Below, one piece after another: positions 35,945-47,192 of a DNA stretch of 64,000 nucleotides. Under the pieces are notes generated by a model. It saw only the letters and a list, made by a program, of their open reading frames with translations, made no database searches and was not told the DNA's origin. Within the stretch, counting starts at the first letter, position 1. Each line of letters begins with the position of its first letter. Location of the stretch: positions 1-64,000 of the forward strand of contig CAVUIU010000014.1 of assembly GCA_963741615.1 (NCBI GenBank), given 5' to 3'. Both the position numbers and the translations under genes were made by a program. Origin of the DNA: UBA9676 sp963741615 (lineage in GTDB: Bacteria > Actinomycetota > Actinomycetes > Streptosporangiales > Streptosporangiaceae).

Positions 35945-38900
35945 TCAGATCAGGCGCAGCTGACGGTCCGCCGGGCGCCGGGATCGTGGCGGGGCCGCGC
36001 GGGCGAGCAGGGCCCCGGAGATCGCGGCCAGGAAGGGTGACGGCCCGGCCGCCGCTGCCGTGCCGTGCCGATGTCGGGTGGCGGCGCTGGTCAGGAACAG
36101 ATGGGTCCGCGCCCGGGTCATGCCGACGAACAGCAGGCGCCGTTCTTCCGCCGGGTCGGGGCCCGGCCGGGCCGCCCGGTCCGTGCCATCGGCTGGGCGT
36201 GCGCCGGCCCCGGGCAGCCATAGCGGCAGCAGGCCACGCTCGCAGCCGGCCACGAATACGACGCTGAACTCCAGTCCCTTGGCCGCATGCAGCGTCAGCA
36301 ACGTGACCGCGTCGGCGCGCGGGTCCAGGGCGTCAACCTCGGCGCCCAGCGCGATCTCGGCCAGGAACCGTTCCAGATCCGCGCCGCACCGGCGGGCAAG
36401 CGGCGCCAGCACCTCGCCCGCCGCCAGGATGTCCACGGCGCTCGCCCGGTCGGTGGTGCCGCGGCCGGTGAGCCTGCGCACCGCCGCCGCCATCCGGTCA
36501 GCGGTCGTGCCGTCTGCCGGAGTTCCCGGATGCCGGTGTCCGCTGGCCGGATCGGCCAGGCACATCTCGCGCACGATCTCCGGCACCGCCGTCCGGCGCT
36601 GGAGCGAGTCGTGCGAGCGCTTCTGGAACGGGAGCCCGGCGCGGGTCAGTGCCTGGCCGAGTGGGCCGGCCTGAGCGTCGGTGCGGTAGAGGACGGCGAT
36701 GTCGGCCAGGCCGAGCCCCTGCGCGCCGTGCCCGTCCGCCCGGCCGGTGTCCAGAGAATGAAAGGACGATCCGCCCAGCAGCCGGTCGATGGCCGCCGCG
36801 ATCCAGGCTGCCTCGCCCCGCTCGTCATCGGCCTCGTGAACGGTGATGGCCGCCGGGCCTGCGCTCGCGCTTCCGCCTGGCCGGCCCGCCCCGCCGCCTG
36901 GCCGGCCCGCCCCGCCGCCTGGCCGCCCGGGCGCGGGCGCCGCCGCGCGCAGAATCCGCCCGGGCACGAGCGTGGATGGCGCGATGGCCTGGAGCGCACC
37001 CGCGACGATGACCGGGGACGACCGGTAGTTGCGCGTCAGGTGGATCGTCGTGACCCCGGGATAGTCCGCGACGAAGCGAAGGAAGAAACCCACATCCGCG
37101 CCTCGGAAACCATAGATGGCCTGGTCCGGATCGCCGATGACGGTGAGCCCCGCGCCGTCCCCGCTCAGCAGCCGGAGCAGTGCGTACTGGCCGGGGTCGA
37201 TGTCCTGGTACTCGTCGACGCTGATCAGCGGCCAGCGGCCGCGCAACTCGGCCGCCAGCGCCGGATCGCCGCCGAGCAGTTGCACCGGCAGGTCGATCAG
37301 GCCGTCGAAGTCGACGAGGCCGCGGGCGGCGAGGGCCTGGCCGAACTCGGCCCGGCGCGCCGGGTCGGCGGCCGCGGCCGCGAGCAGCTGCCTGGCCGCC
37401 CGCTGCGAGCCGGTGACCTCCGCCGCGACGCCGAGCCGGGTGCGCTCGTCGGCGATCCCGAAATCAGCGGCCAGGCGCGCTCCGGCGGGGTGCTCCCGGA
37501 GGATCATCAGGCCGAGTCCGTGGAAGGTGGTGACCGGCAGCAGGCCGGCCCCGGCGGGGATCAGCGTCTCCAGCCGCCCGCGCATCTCGTGCGCCGCCCG
37601 CCGGGTGAAGGTGAGGGCGAGGCAGGACTCGGGGCGCAGGCCGCGCTCGGCGACCTGGGCGGCGATGCGATGGGTGAGGGTCCGCGTCTTGCCTGTGCCC
37701 GGTCCCGCGATGATCATCAAAGGCCCGGCCGCCTCCGCCGCCGCCCGCTGGTCAGGATCGAGGCCGTCCAGCAGCGATCCGGCACCGCCACTTCTTGAGT
37801 GCGAAACGACTGGCGGTCCCGTATCCGCTGCCATCTGCCCGGCCCGTCCGGGGCCGGCCGTTCCCTGATCACGTGCCGGGGTGGGCCCGGTGGATACCTG
37901 CGGGGTTTCCGGCAGGTCGAACAGGGATCCGGACAGGACAAGTTCCTCGGGACGCAGCAGCCGGACGACGCCGTACTCCCCGTCGTAGCCGGCCTGCTTG
38001 ATGACCTCGCCCCTGCGCAGCCGGGTGACCGCCTCTGCGAGCAGGCTGCCCCCGGCCCGCCCCAGGTCGGCCACGTCCGTCTCGCACAAGATGCGCAACT
38101 CCGGGCCGAAGGTGGCGACCAGCCGGTCCACTTCGGCGGTGACCCTCTTGCTCTTCGGGCCGCTGCCCTGAATCTCGCCGACGATCTCCGGCAGTGACAC
38201 CAGGTTGATAAATCCTGGCGCCCCCGGTGGCCGCTGGCCCATCGGGCGGTCCGCCAGTTCGGAGACCCGGTGCAGCACACCAATCGTGAGCGGCTTGCCG
38301 CAGCCCGGGCAGGTCCCCGCGTGCGCGTTGGTCTCGCCGGGGTCGAACCGGACCCCGCATTTACGATGTCCGTCCAGGTGGTATCGGCCGCCCTCGGGAT
38401 GGAAGTTGATGGTCCCGGCGAGTCCCGAGCCGGTGCGCATCGCCTCCGCCATGGCGAAGTAGTCCAGCCCGGTGCTGAATGTGGTCGCCTCCCTGCCGAT
38501 CATCGGCGGTGAATGGGCGTCGGAGTTGCTCACCAGCCGGTAGCCGTCGAGCGCCGAACACATCCAGTTCATCGGCGGATCGGAGGACAGCCCGGTCTCG
38601 ACCGCGAAGACATGGCCGGCGAGATCGGCGTAGCAGTCGGCTACCGCGTCGAACCCCGATTTGGATCCCAGAACGGCGAACCACGGCGTCCAGATGTGCG
38701 CGGGCACCAGGTAGCACCCCGGTCCTGCGTTCAGCGTGATCTCCAGCAGGTGCCGTGAGTCGAGACCGAGGATGGGACGGCCATCGGACGCCAGGTTCCC
38801 GACCTTCGCCAGGGCGGCGGTGATCGCGGCGGCCGCCTCGAATGTAGGGGCATACAGAAGGTGGTGGACCTTCCTGGTCACCCCGTCGCGTTTATAGATG

Positions 38901-39220
38901 GTGGAGATCTCGGCCGACAGCAGGAAGCGCACCAGCGGGTCGCAGCTGGCCGGGGTGGTCCGCTCCAGTGTCGACTGAAGGCCGGGGCGAAGGCGGAACA
39001 GGCCTGGTTCGGCCGGCTCGAGTGATTCGGCGATTTCGGCGGCCCAGGCCGGATGGGTGAAGTCGCCGGTGCCGACCACCGTGACGCCCTTGCGCACCGC
39101 CCACCAGGCGAGCGTCCCGGCATCACAGTTCTTGCTGCAGGCACGGGAGAAGCGCGAGTGGATATGCAGGTCCGCATGGAACAAGCCGCCCGATACTGCC
39201 ACGCCGCCCGATACTGCCAC
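35945..39220 (-). CDS. EndoQ-like PHP endonuclease fused to UvrD/PcrA helicase
   Basis: About 1,091 residues in one frame. Residues about 15-400 are EndoQ-like: DLHIHSRFSRAC, GTGDFTHPAW, HIWTPWFAVLGSKSGFDAV, SNSDAHSPPMIGRE and a Zn-binding C...CPGCG pair near residue 300. EndoQ cleaves 5' of deaminated bases and AP sites. From about 480 follows a UvrD/PcrA superfamily 1A helicase: GPGTGKT (P-loop ending at K511), LALTFTRRAAHEMRGRL, ISVDEYQDIDPGQYALL, IGDPDQAIYGFRGAD, LTRNYRSS, TLLTLHAAKGLEFSVVFVAGCERG and LLFVGMTRART. Start uncertain among GTG 39220, GTG 39202 and TTG 39184, since an 18-bp duplication covers this point. Confidence 0.88.
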   Translation of the reverse strand: MAVSGGVAVSGGLFHADLHIHSRFSRACSKNCDAGTLAWWAVRKGVTVVGTGDFTHPAWAAEIAESLEPAEPGLFRLRPGLQSTLERTTPASCDPLVRFLLSAEISTIYKRDGVTRKVHHLLYAPTFEAAAAITAALAKVGNLASDGRPILGLDSRHLLEITLNAGPGCYLVPAHIWTPWFAVLGSKSGFDAVADCYADLAGHVFAVETGLSSDPPMNWMCSALDGYRLVSNSDAHSPPMIGREATTFSTGLDYFAMAEAMRTGSGLAGTINFHPEGGRYHLDGHRKCGVRFDPGETNAHAGTCPGCGKPLTIGVLHRVSELADRPMGQRPPGAPGFINLVSLPEIVGEIQGSGPKSKRVTAEVDRLVATFGPELRILCETDVADLGRAGGSLLAEAVTRLRRGEVIKQAGYDGEYGVVRLLRPEELVLSGSLFDLPETPQVSTGPTPARDQGTAGPGRAGQMAADTGPPVVSHSRSGGAGSLLDGLDPDQRAAAEAAGPLMIIAGPGTGKTRTLTHRIAAQVAERGLRPESCLALTFTRRAAHEMRGRLETLIPAGAGLLPVTTFHGLGLMILREHPAGARLAADFGIADERTRLGVAAEVTGSQRAARQLLAAAAADPARRAEFGQALAARGLVDFDGLIDLPVQLLGGDPALAAELRGRWPLISVDEYQDIDPGQYALLRLLSGDGAGLTVIGDPDQAIYGFRGADVGFFLRFVADYPGVTTIHLTRNYRSSPVIVAGALQAIAPSTLVPGRILRAAAPAPGRPGGGAGRPGGGAGRPGGSASAGPAAITVHEADDERGEAAWIAAAIDRLLGGSSFHSLDTGRADGHGAQGLGLADIAVLYRTDAQAGPLGQALTRAGLPFQKRSHDSLQRRTAVPEIVREMCLADPASGHRHPGTPADGTTADRMAAAVRRLTGRGTTDRASAVDILAAGEVLAPLARRCGADLERFLAEIALGAEVDALDPRADAVTLLTLHAAKGLEFSVVFVAGCERGLLPLWLPGAGARPADGTDRAARPGPDPAEERRLLFVGMTRARTHLFLTSAATRHRHGTAAAAGPSPFLAAISGALLARAAPPRSRRPADRQLRLI
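36871..36933. repeat. 21-bp tandem repeat inside the helicase part
   Basis: Three 21-bp units (36871, 36892, 36913) encode GRPGGGA repeats in a loop between the helicase motif TRNYRSS and the C-terminal half. Frame is kept. Confidence 0.85.
39184..39220. repeat. 18-bp duplication at the EndoQ-UvrD start
   Basis: Two exact copies of GTGGCAGTATCGGGCGGC (minus strand) lie in frame just before the TTG codon that opens the PHP domain. Each copy carries a potential GTG start, so initiation could be duplicated. Confidence 0.8.
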
Positions 39221-39456
39221 GCCGCCGTGCGGCCGGGGACCGGGTTCGCGCGCCCGGCGACTCCGGCTCGCGGACCCGGGAGGTCTTTCGCGCCGGTCGC
39301 GGGGAGGCCCGTGGACCGGCAGGCCTTTCGCGCCGATCGCGGAGCCCGCGGCCCGGGCCGGCCCCGGGAGGCCCGCGGCCGGGTCAGCCGGAGCGATGGG
39401 TGACAATGACAGGTGAGAGAGTGACAGCCCGAACTCAAGCGTGAAAGGAGGCCGGC

Positions 39457-39663
39457 ATGCTTCAGGATCTGGCGGCACTCACCCCGCCACTGGTTGTGTG
39501 CGGCGCCTTCCTGATCGGAGTCATCCTCTTCCTCCGCCGGCAGATGGGAGCGGGCGGCGGCCCCGCCGATCGCGACGACGAGACCGGTATTCATGATGAC
39601 AGCAGTAATGTCGATACTGGTGATCCGGAAGCAGCGTCATCACGCGACCGCGGTATGTCATAG
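39457..39663 (+). CDS. small single-pass membrane protein
   Basis: A 68-residue protein with one helix (PPLVVCGAFLIGVILFLRRQMG, about 10-30) and an acidic Asp/Ser-rich tail. AAAGGAGG six bases before ATG 39457 supports translation. Not recognised; the position before lsr2 on the same strand is noted without functional inference. Confidence 0.7.
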   Translation: MLQDLAALTPPLVVCGAFLIGVILFLRRQMGAGGGPADRDDETGIHDDSSNVDTGDPEAASSRDRGMS

Positions 39664-39912
39664 ACTCGGTTACCGGTTCGGTATTGCCGAACGCCCTCCG
39701 CCCACGATGACGTGATAGGGCATCTGCCCGATTGATGACAGCCCATCCTATGCGTGATTACGGAGAGTTACTGAAATCTTCGTTGCTGTCTACCTGACTT
39801 GCCCGAACTGAACTCGGTTGTGAATCTCCGTGTGCTCGAATTGTCAAACACAACTCTCTGGTATATCTTTAGCACCCAATAAATAGATGCTCCAGCGGAA
39901 GGGCTGGCTCCC
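39664..39912 (+). promoter_or_regulatory. AT-rich lsr2 upstream region with promoter
   Basis: A 249-bp spacer markedly richer in A+T than the window. TTGTCA (39841-39846), 17 bp, TATCTT (39864-39869) is a good promoter, followed by CAATAAATAGATG. Lsr2 binds AT-rich DNA, so autoregulation here is a reasonable inference. Confidence 0.6.
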
Positions 39913-40251
39913 ATGGCTCAGAAGACAGTGGTGACGGTCGTGTGTGACCTTCCACATGACGGTGAGGTCGAGGGAACGGAGACTGTTTCGTTCGCCTTTG
40001 ACGGGACCGCCTATGAGATCGACGTGTGCTCGACACACGCTAAGGAACTGCGCGAGAAGTTCGGGCAGTACACAGAGCACGCGCGGCGCGCAAGCAGCGC
40101 GGGCGGTGGCCGGCGGCGCCGTGCACGGAGCGGGCCGGGCCGCGAGCGCAGTTCGGAAATCCGGGCCTGGGCCAAGCAGCACGGGCACAAGGTCAGCGAG
40201 CGTGGTCGCATCCCCGCAGCGATCATCGCCGATTACGACTCCGCGCATTAG
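39913..40251 (+). CDS. lsr2: nucleoid-associated protein Lsr2
   Basis: A 112-residue Lsr2: N-terminal dimerisation domain (KTVVTVVCDLPHDGEVEGTETVSFAFDGTAYEIDVC), a basic Gly/Arg linker (GGGRRRRARSGPGR) and the C-terminal DNA-binding domain with the AT-hook-like RGRIP in SERGRIPAAIIADY. It bridges and silences AT-rich DNA like H-NS. ATG 39913 is preceded by GGAAGGGCTGGCTCCC (weak Shine-Dalgarno at distance). Ends before a strong terminator hairpin. Confidence 0.96.
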   Translation: MAQKTVVTVVCDLPHDGEVEGTETVSFAFDGTAYEIDVCSTHAKELREKFGQYTEHARRASSAGGGRRRRARSGPGRERSSEIRAWAKQHGHKVSERGRIPAAIIADYDSAH

Positions 40252-40277
40252 ATCTTCGGGACAGCCAGCAGTCGGAC

Positions 40278-40314
40278 CCCCGGGCGCGGAACTCCGGTAG
40301 TACCGCGCCCGGGG
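40278..40314 (+). terminator. lsr2 terminator hairpin
   Basis: Perfect 12-bp inverted repeat CCCCGGGCGCGG (40278-40289) / CCGCGCCCGGGG (40303-40314), 13-nt loop, 26 bp after the lsr2 stop. No U-tract, as common in this GC range. Confidence 0.8.
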
Positions 40315-40648
40315 TGTCGCGGGCGGACCCCCGCAGTCTCGCCCCGGAACTCTTCGTTGTGTTGGCGTACATCCTCTTCTCACGACTCCCGAACCCATAG
40401 CGGCCGTCTGGCTCGGCAGCCGCCGTTTTGCGGTGCCTGGGGTCTGTAGGCGTGCGTTCGCTCCCGGCGTAGCGGGGAACACACCCCCCCTTCTCAGGGG
40501 TTGGATGGGATGAACGCCCTCCTGCCGGGGAACGAATTCTCATGCACGACAAATCGTGCGCCGCGTCATCCGGCATGCGGGCTACCATGCGGAAGGACGG
40601 GGCCAGACCATCAGGGCCCTCCCGACCGCTCTGTGAGGGAGCGACGAG
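40315..40648 (+). promoter_or_regulatory. clpC upstream region
   Basis: A 334-bp gap with no convincing ORF. TACCAT (40583-40588) is a possible -10. GTTCGCT...AGCGGGGAAC around 40453-40477 is a loose palindrome, but its spacing does not fit the ClgR box as I know it. GGGAG about eight bases before the start is the likely Shine-Dalgarno. Confidence 0.35.
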
Positions 40649-43167
<2,519 letters not shown>

Positions 43168-43171
<4 letters not shown>

Positions 43172-44223
43172 CGCAAGACGCGGAGCGGTGACCCGGGCCT
43201 GTCAAGGGCCCGGGTCACCGCCATGTCCGGGGGTGGGGAGCTGCCGCGGGCGGGCGGGGCTATATCCGCGGCCGGGGTAGTGAGCCCGCGGGCGGGCAGG
43301 GCGTATCCGCCGCCGGGGTGGTACTCCGCCAATCCGTCGCTGATCAGGCTTGCCAGTGCCCGGGCCCGCTGGATGGCGTCCGGCCACGCGGCATCGAGAC
43401 GGCCGGCCGGTACCGGCCCGTCCGCATCCCGGAGCATGGCGAGCAACTGGCCCCGGCAGTGCCGGTCGGTGCCCTGGTAGGGCTGCCCGCCGCGGCGGCC
43501 GGGGCCGGCTGGGCTGCCCGCCAGCCGCCAGGCGCACTCACCGGCCACCGGGCAGCTTCCGCACCGGGGACGGGCCGCGGTGCAGACCAGGGCGCCGAGT
43601 TCCATGACGGCGACCGACCAGCGTGCCGCCACGCCGGGCCGGGCCGGCAGCAGGGAGCGGGCCAGCGCGGTCTCTGCCGCCGTGGTGGCGGGGGCGGGCC
43701 ACTGCCGCCCGGCGACCATTCGCGCAAGAACCCGGCGCACGTTGGTATCGAGAACCGGATGCCGCTGGCCGAACGCGAAGCTTGCCACCGCCGCGGCCGT
43801 GTACGGGCCGACGCCGGGCAGCGCGAGCAGGGCGTCGATCGAGGCGGGGACCTCCCCACCGTGCCGCTCGCTGATCATCCGTGCCGCGCCGTGCAGGCGG
43901 AGCGCGCGGCGTGGGTAACCCAGCCGGCCCCATTGCCGTACCGCGTCTGCGGGCGAGGCCTGGGCCAGCGCGGGTGGGGTGGGCCACCGCGCCAGCCACG
44001 CCCCATAGGCGGGCAGCACCCGTGCCACGGGCGTCTGCTGCAGCATGACCTCGCTGACCAGCACCCCCCAGGGACCGGTGGTGGCCCTGCGCCAGGGAAG
44101 ATCACGCGCGTGCGATGTGTACCAGCCCAGGATCGCCGCAACCTGTCCGCCGAGCGGGCGTGCCTGGCGGGTCTCCGGGCCGCCTTGCGCCGGCCCGGGC
44201 ACGTCCTGCGGCGTCCTCGTCAT
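43168..44223 (-). CDS. mutY: A/G-specific adenine glycosylase
   Basis: A 351-residue HhH-GPD glycosylase. Catalytic Glu in VSEVMLQQTPVARV, HhH motif LPGVGPYTAAAVASFAFG, catalytic Asp in HPVLDTNVRRV, and a [4Fe-4S] loop with Cys spaced C-x6-C-x2-C-x5-C (CTAARPRCGSCPVAGEC). It removes A opposite 8-oxoG. The C-terminal Nudix-like 8-oxoG domain of long MutY is absent, as in many actinobacteria. The tail after GYALPARG (about the last 40 residues) derives from a 42-bp tandem duplication plus the clpC terminator. ATG 44223 is chosen because upstream codons are repeat-derived. Confidence 0.9.
43185..43221. terminator. clpC terminator overlapping mutY codons
   Basis: Perfect 15-bp inverted repeat GCGGTGACCCGGGCC (43185-43199) / GGCCCGGGTCACCGC (43207-43221) with a 7-nt loop. 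It is 13 bp after the clpC stop and lies within the last 18 codons of the mutY frame. Confidence 0.8.
43244..43327. repeat. 42-bp tandem duplication in the mutY 3' end
   Basis: Two diverged copies of a 42-bp unit (43244-43285 and 43286-43327, both opening CCGCGGGCGGGC) extend MutY by 14 in-frame residues. Confidence 0.65.
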
Positions 44224-44321
44224 GACGGACGGATCATCCCACAGCCAGGCTGGACCCCCGGCCGGACGGGTGTGACCGCCATAGACCGGACGGGTGTGAC
44301 CGCCATGACCCGGTCGCGTGC

Positions 44322-44478
44322 TCAGCCGCCGAGCGCGGCCGCTATCGCCTCCCTGACATCCTCCACCTCCCGCACATCGGTCAGGGTTGCCTGACCGGAG
44401 CCCCGCCCATTGCCGATCCCGCCAGCACCGGATCTGCCGCCCGCACCAGGCAGCCCGGGCTCGCCGGACAGGCTGCCT
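44322..44478 (-). pseudogene. displaced RadA C-terminus
   Basis: In this frame the repeat reads as PGLPGA units and continues to the conserved RadA ending LTDVREVEDVREAIAAALGG with stop at 44322-44324. It is offset by one missing or two extra bases from the main radA frame. Confidence 0.75.
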
Positions 44479-45823
44479 GCACCAGGCAGGCCGGGCGCAC
44501 CAGGCAGGCCGGGCGCACCAGGCAGGCCGTGCCGGCCGGCACGATAGCCCGCCGGAATCCCATGCGCTCGGCCTCGGCCAGCCTGCGGGCCACACCCGGC
44601 ACCCGGCGGACCTCTCCCGCCAGGCCGACCTCCCCGATGGCCACCACCGAGCCGGGGACGCTCAGGTCGGCGGCGGCGCTGGATATGGCCAGTGCGATCG
44701 CGAGATCAACGGAAGGCTCGCTCAGCCGGACCCCGCCGACCGTCGCCGCGTAGACATCCTGCTTGCCGAGCATGACGTCGGCGCGGCGCTGGAGCACGGC
44801 CATCACCATCCCCACCCGGGCGGAGTCCAGGCCGGAGGTGACCCGGCGTGGGATCTCCAGTGTGGATCCGGCGACCAGGGTCTGGACTTCCGCGAGCAGG
44901 GGGCGGCGGCCCTCCAGCGCCACGGTCACGCACGTCCCCGGCACCGGTCTGGTGCGCTGCGACACGAACAGCCCACTCGGGTCGGGCAGGCCGATGAGGC
45001 CGTACTCGCCGAGCTCGAAGCAGCCCACCTCATCGGTCGGACCGAACCGGTTCTTCAGCGCCCGCACCATCCGCAGCTGTGCGTGCCGCTCACCATCGAA
45101 GTGCAGGACGACGTCGACCAGGTGCTCCAGTGCCCGCGGGCCGGCGATCGACCCGTCCTTGGTGACATGCCCCACCAGCACCGTGGTCAGGGACTGCTGC
45201 TTGGCCACCGCCATCAGGGCCGAGGTGACCTCGCGGATATGAGTCACCCCGCCCGGGGTTGCCTCGATGCCGGGCGCGGTGATGGTCTGCACCGAATCGA
45301 CGATCAGCAACTGCGGCCGGACCGCTTCCACGTGCGCCAGCAGCGCGGACAGTTCCGTCTCGGCGGCAAGGTAGAGGCGGGGCCCGACCGCGCCGATCCG
45401 GTCCGCGCGCAGCCGCACCTGCGCCGCGGATTCCTCGCCGGTGACATACAGGACCGTGCCCGATTCCGAGGCGAGTGCCCCGGCCTCGAGCAGGAGGGTG
45501 GACTTGCCGATCCCGGGCTCGCCAGCCAGCAGGACCACCGCTCCCGGGACAAGCCCGCCGCCCAGGACCCGGTCGAGTTCGTCCAGCCCGGTTGGCCGGA
45601 CGCTGGCCGCCCGGGCGTCAACCTCGGTGATGGGGACGGCAGGACCCCCCGTTCCCGTCACCGTCCGCGCCGCCGCCCCGAGCCGGGCGCGGACCAGGGC
45701 CGGCCCGGCCGTTTCCTCGACGGTTCCCCACGCCTGGCATTCGCCGCAGCGCCCAGACCACTTCGTGGTACGCCAGCCGCACTCGGCGCAGCGATACACC
45801 GAACTGGTCGATGACTTTCCCAT
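44381..45823 (-). CDS. radA: DNA repair protein RadA, C-terminus frameshifted
   Basis: About 480 residues as written. N-terminal zinc finger C-x2-C...C-x2-C (YRCAECGWRTTKWSGRCGEC), RecA-like core with GEPGIGKST, the KNRFG motif (ALKNRFGPTDEVG), and the Lon-protease-like C-terminal domain (DLAIALAISSAAADLSVPGSVVAIGEVGLAGEVRRV). It promotes branch migration in recombination. After IVPAGTACL the frame enters an 18-bp tandem repeat and yields ACLVRP units; the expected last residues (LTDVREVEDVREAIAAALGG) are in another frame ending at 44322. ATG 45823 is seven bases after TACGGT (complement of 45831-45836), a probable leaderless start. disA, often beside radA, is absent here. Confidence 0.88.
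   Translation of the reverse strand: MGKSSTSSVYRCAECGWRTTKWSGRCGECQAWGTVEETAGPALVRARLGAAARTVTGTGGPAVPITEVDARAASVRPTGLDELDRVLGGGLVPGAVVLLAGEPGIGKSTLLLEAGALASESGTVLYVTGEESAAQVRLRADRIGAVGPRLYLAAETELSALLAHVEAVRPQLLIVDSVQTITAPGIEATPGGVTHIREVTSALMAVAKQQSLTTVLVGHVTKDGSIAGPRALEHLVDVVLHFDGERHAQLRMVRALKNRFGPTDEVGCFELGEYGLIGLPDPSGLFVSQRTRPVPGTCVTVALEGRRPLLAEVQTLVAGSTLEIPRRVTSGLDSARVGMVMAVLQRRADVMLGKQDVYAATVGGVRLSEPSVDLAIALAISSAAADLSVPGSVVAIGEVGLAGEVRRVPGVARRLAEAERMGFRRAIVPAGTACLVRPACLVRPACLVQAACPASPGCLVRAADPVLAGSAMGGAPVRQP
44443..44532. repeat. 18-bp tandem repeat in radA
   Basis: Five units of GCACCAGGCAGGCCGGGC type (44443, 44461, 44479, 44497, 44515); the third and fourth are identical. It codes ACLVRP or PGLPGA depending on frame. 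Confidence 0.88.
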
Positions 45824-46021
45824 GACCCGCACCGTAGCGATGGGGTGCGACACTCCTGGGGATGCCTGTGTGGATCAAGTCCACGCGGCTGGCTGCAGAT
45901 ATGCGAGACATGCCCTAAAGCAACGGCGGTGAGCGTCCCAGCCTCGCGGGCCGCATAAGCTGGCCGGGCGGGGAGCGCCCCGGGCAGCCTGGAGCGCCCG
46001 GCAGCCTGGAGGGAAGGAGTC

Positions 46022-47098
46022 ATGTTGAGCCGCGCCGTCAAAGCCCCCAGGCCCCTCATCGCATTGTCCACGGCCTCGGTCTTCCCGGACCGGACCCCGG
46101 ATGCGTTCGAGGTCGCCGCACGCCTTGGTTATGACGGGGTCGAGGTCATGGTTTCGGCCGACGCGATCAGCCAGGACATCGAGGTGATCCGGCGGCTGGT
46201 GGACTACCACGGCATCCCGGTGCTGGCCGTGCACGCGCCGTGCCTGCTCATCACCCAGCGGGTATGGGGCTACGAGCCCTGGGGCAAGCTGATCCGGGCC
46301 AAGGAGATGGCGGAGAAGCTCGGCGCCCGTGTCGTGGTGGTGCATCCCCCGTTCCGCTGGCAGCGCGACTATGCGAAGGATTTCGGGCCCGGCCTCGAGC
46401 GGATGCGCGAGGAGACCGACGTCGTGTTCGCGGTGGAAAACATGTACCCCCTGCGGGCGGGGGGCGCGGAGATGGCCCCCTACGCACCGAGCTGGAACCC
46501 CGTCCTGATGGATTCCCCGCACGTCACCCTGGACCTCTCGCACACGGCCGTGTCCGGGTCGGACGCGCTGGAGATGGCCGGGGAACTCGGTGACCGGCTG
46601 GCACATGTGCACATGGCCGACGGCAGCGGTGTTGCCAATCGCGATGAGCATCTGGTCCCGGGGCGCGGGACCCAGCCGTGTGCACCGGTCCTGGAGAAGC
46701 TGGCGGCCGACGGGTACTCCGGCGCGGTCGTACTCGAGGTCAACACCCGCCGCGCGCCCTCGCGCGAGGCCAGGCTGGCCGACCTCTCCGAGTCCCTTGA
46801 GTTCACCCGCAAGCATCTAGGCGACCCCGCGGGGGCCAGCGGGGGCCGCGCGCCGGCCGGCGATCGGCAACCGCAGCCCGGCGGTCGGCAACCGCGGTCC
46901 GGCGATGGGCCCGCACGGGCCGGCGACGGGCCCGCACGGGCCGGCGGGCCCGCACGAACCAGTAACGGGCCCGCCGCCCGGGCCCGTGATGGGCGCGCGC
47001 AGGCCGGGGGCAGGGCTGGCAGGGCGGCGTCACCCGGCCCGGCGACCGGCCCCGATCAGGCCGGCCAGCGCGGGTCGGTGCTGCCAGCATGCCGCTGA
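46022..47098 (+). CDS. sugar phosphate isomerase/epimerase-like TIM barrel protein
   Basis: A 358-residue protein. The first 270 residues form a xylose-isomerase-like (AP endonuclease 2) TIM barrel: LSTASVFPDRTPDAFEVAARLGYDGVEVMV, VLAVHAPCLL, RVVVVHPPFRW, VFAVENMYP, VTLDLSHTAVSGSD, HVHMADGSG, EHLVPGRGTQPCAPVLEKL and VVLEVNTR; these carry the His/Glu/Asp metal ligands. Reaction unknown. From about 275 the protein is a repeat-derived Gly/Pro/Ala/Arg-rich tail. AAGGAG three bases before the ATG. It begins a + strand run with BKACE and asparaginase genes. Confidence 0.83.
   Translation: MLSRAVKAPRPLIALSTASVFPDRTPDAFEVAARLGYDGVEVMVSADAISQDIEVIRRLVDYHGIPVLAVHAPCLLITQRVWGYEPWGKLIRAKEMAEKLGARVVVVHPPFRWQRDYAKDFGPGLERMREETDVVFAVENMYPLRAGGAEMAPYAPSWNPVLMDSPHVTLDLSHTAVSGSDALEMAGELGDRLAHVHMADGSGVANRDEHLVPGRGTQPCAPVLEKLAADGYSGAVVLEVNTRRAPSREARLADLSESLEFTRKHLGDPAGASGGRAPAGDRQPQPGGRQPRSGDGPARAGDGPARAGGPARTSNGPAARARDGRAQAGGRAGRAASPGPATGPDQAGQRGSVLPACR
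46855..46957. repeat. ~21-bp tandem repeat in the TIM-barrel gene 3' end
   Basis: About five imperfect units of 18-21 bp (GGCCGGCGATCGGCAACCGC type, then GGCCGGCGACGGGCCCGCAC type) encode the disordered C-terminal tail. Confidence 0.7.
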
Positions 47099-47192
47099 GC
47101 CCCGTCACAGGCCGGCGCAGCCGGCGGCCCCGGCGCTGACGCCTGCCCGCCCCCCTGGACGGTCGGTCCCGGAAGGAGGCATCCTGCGGATC

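Noticed and set aside
40453..40477. ClgR box upstream of clpC
   Set aside because: The half-sites GTTCGCT and AGCGGGGAAC are too far apart and imperfect compared with the ClgR motif as I recall it.
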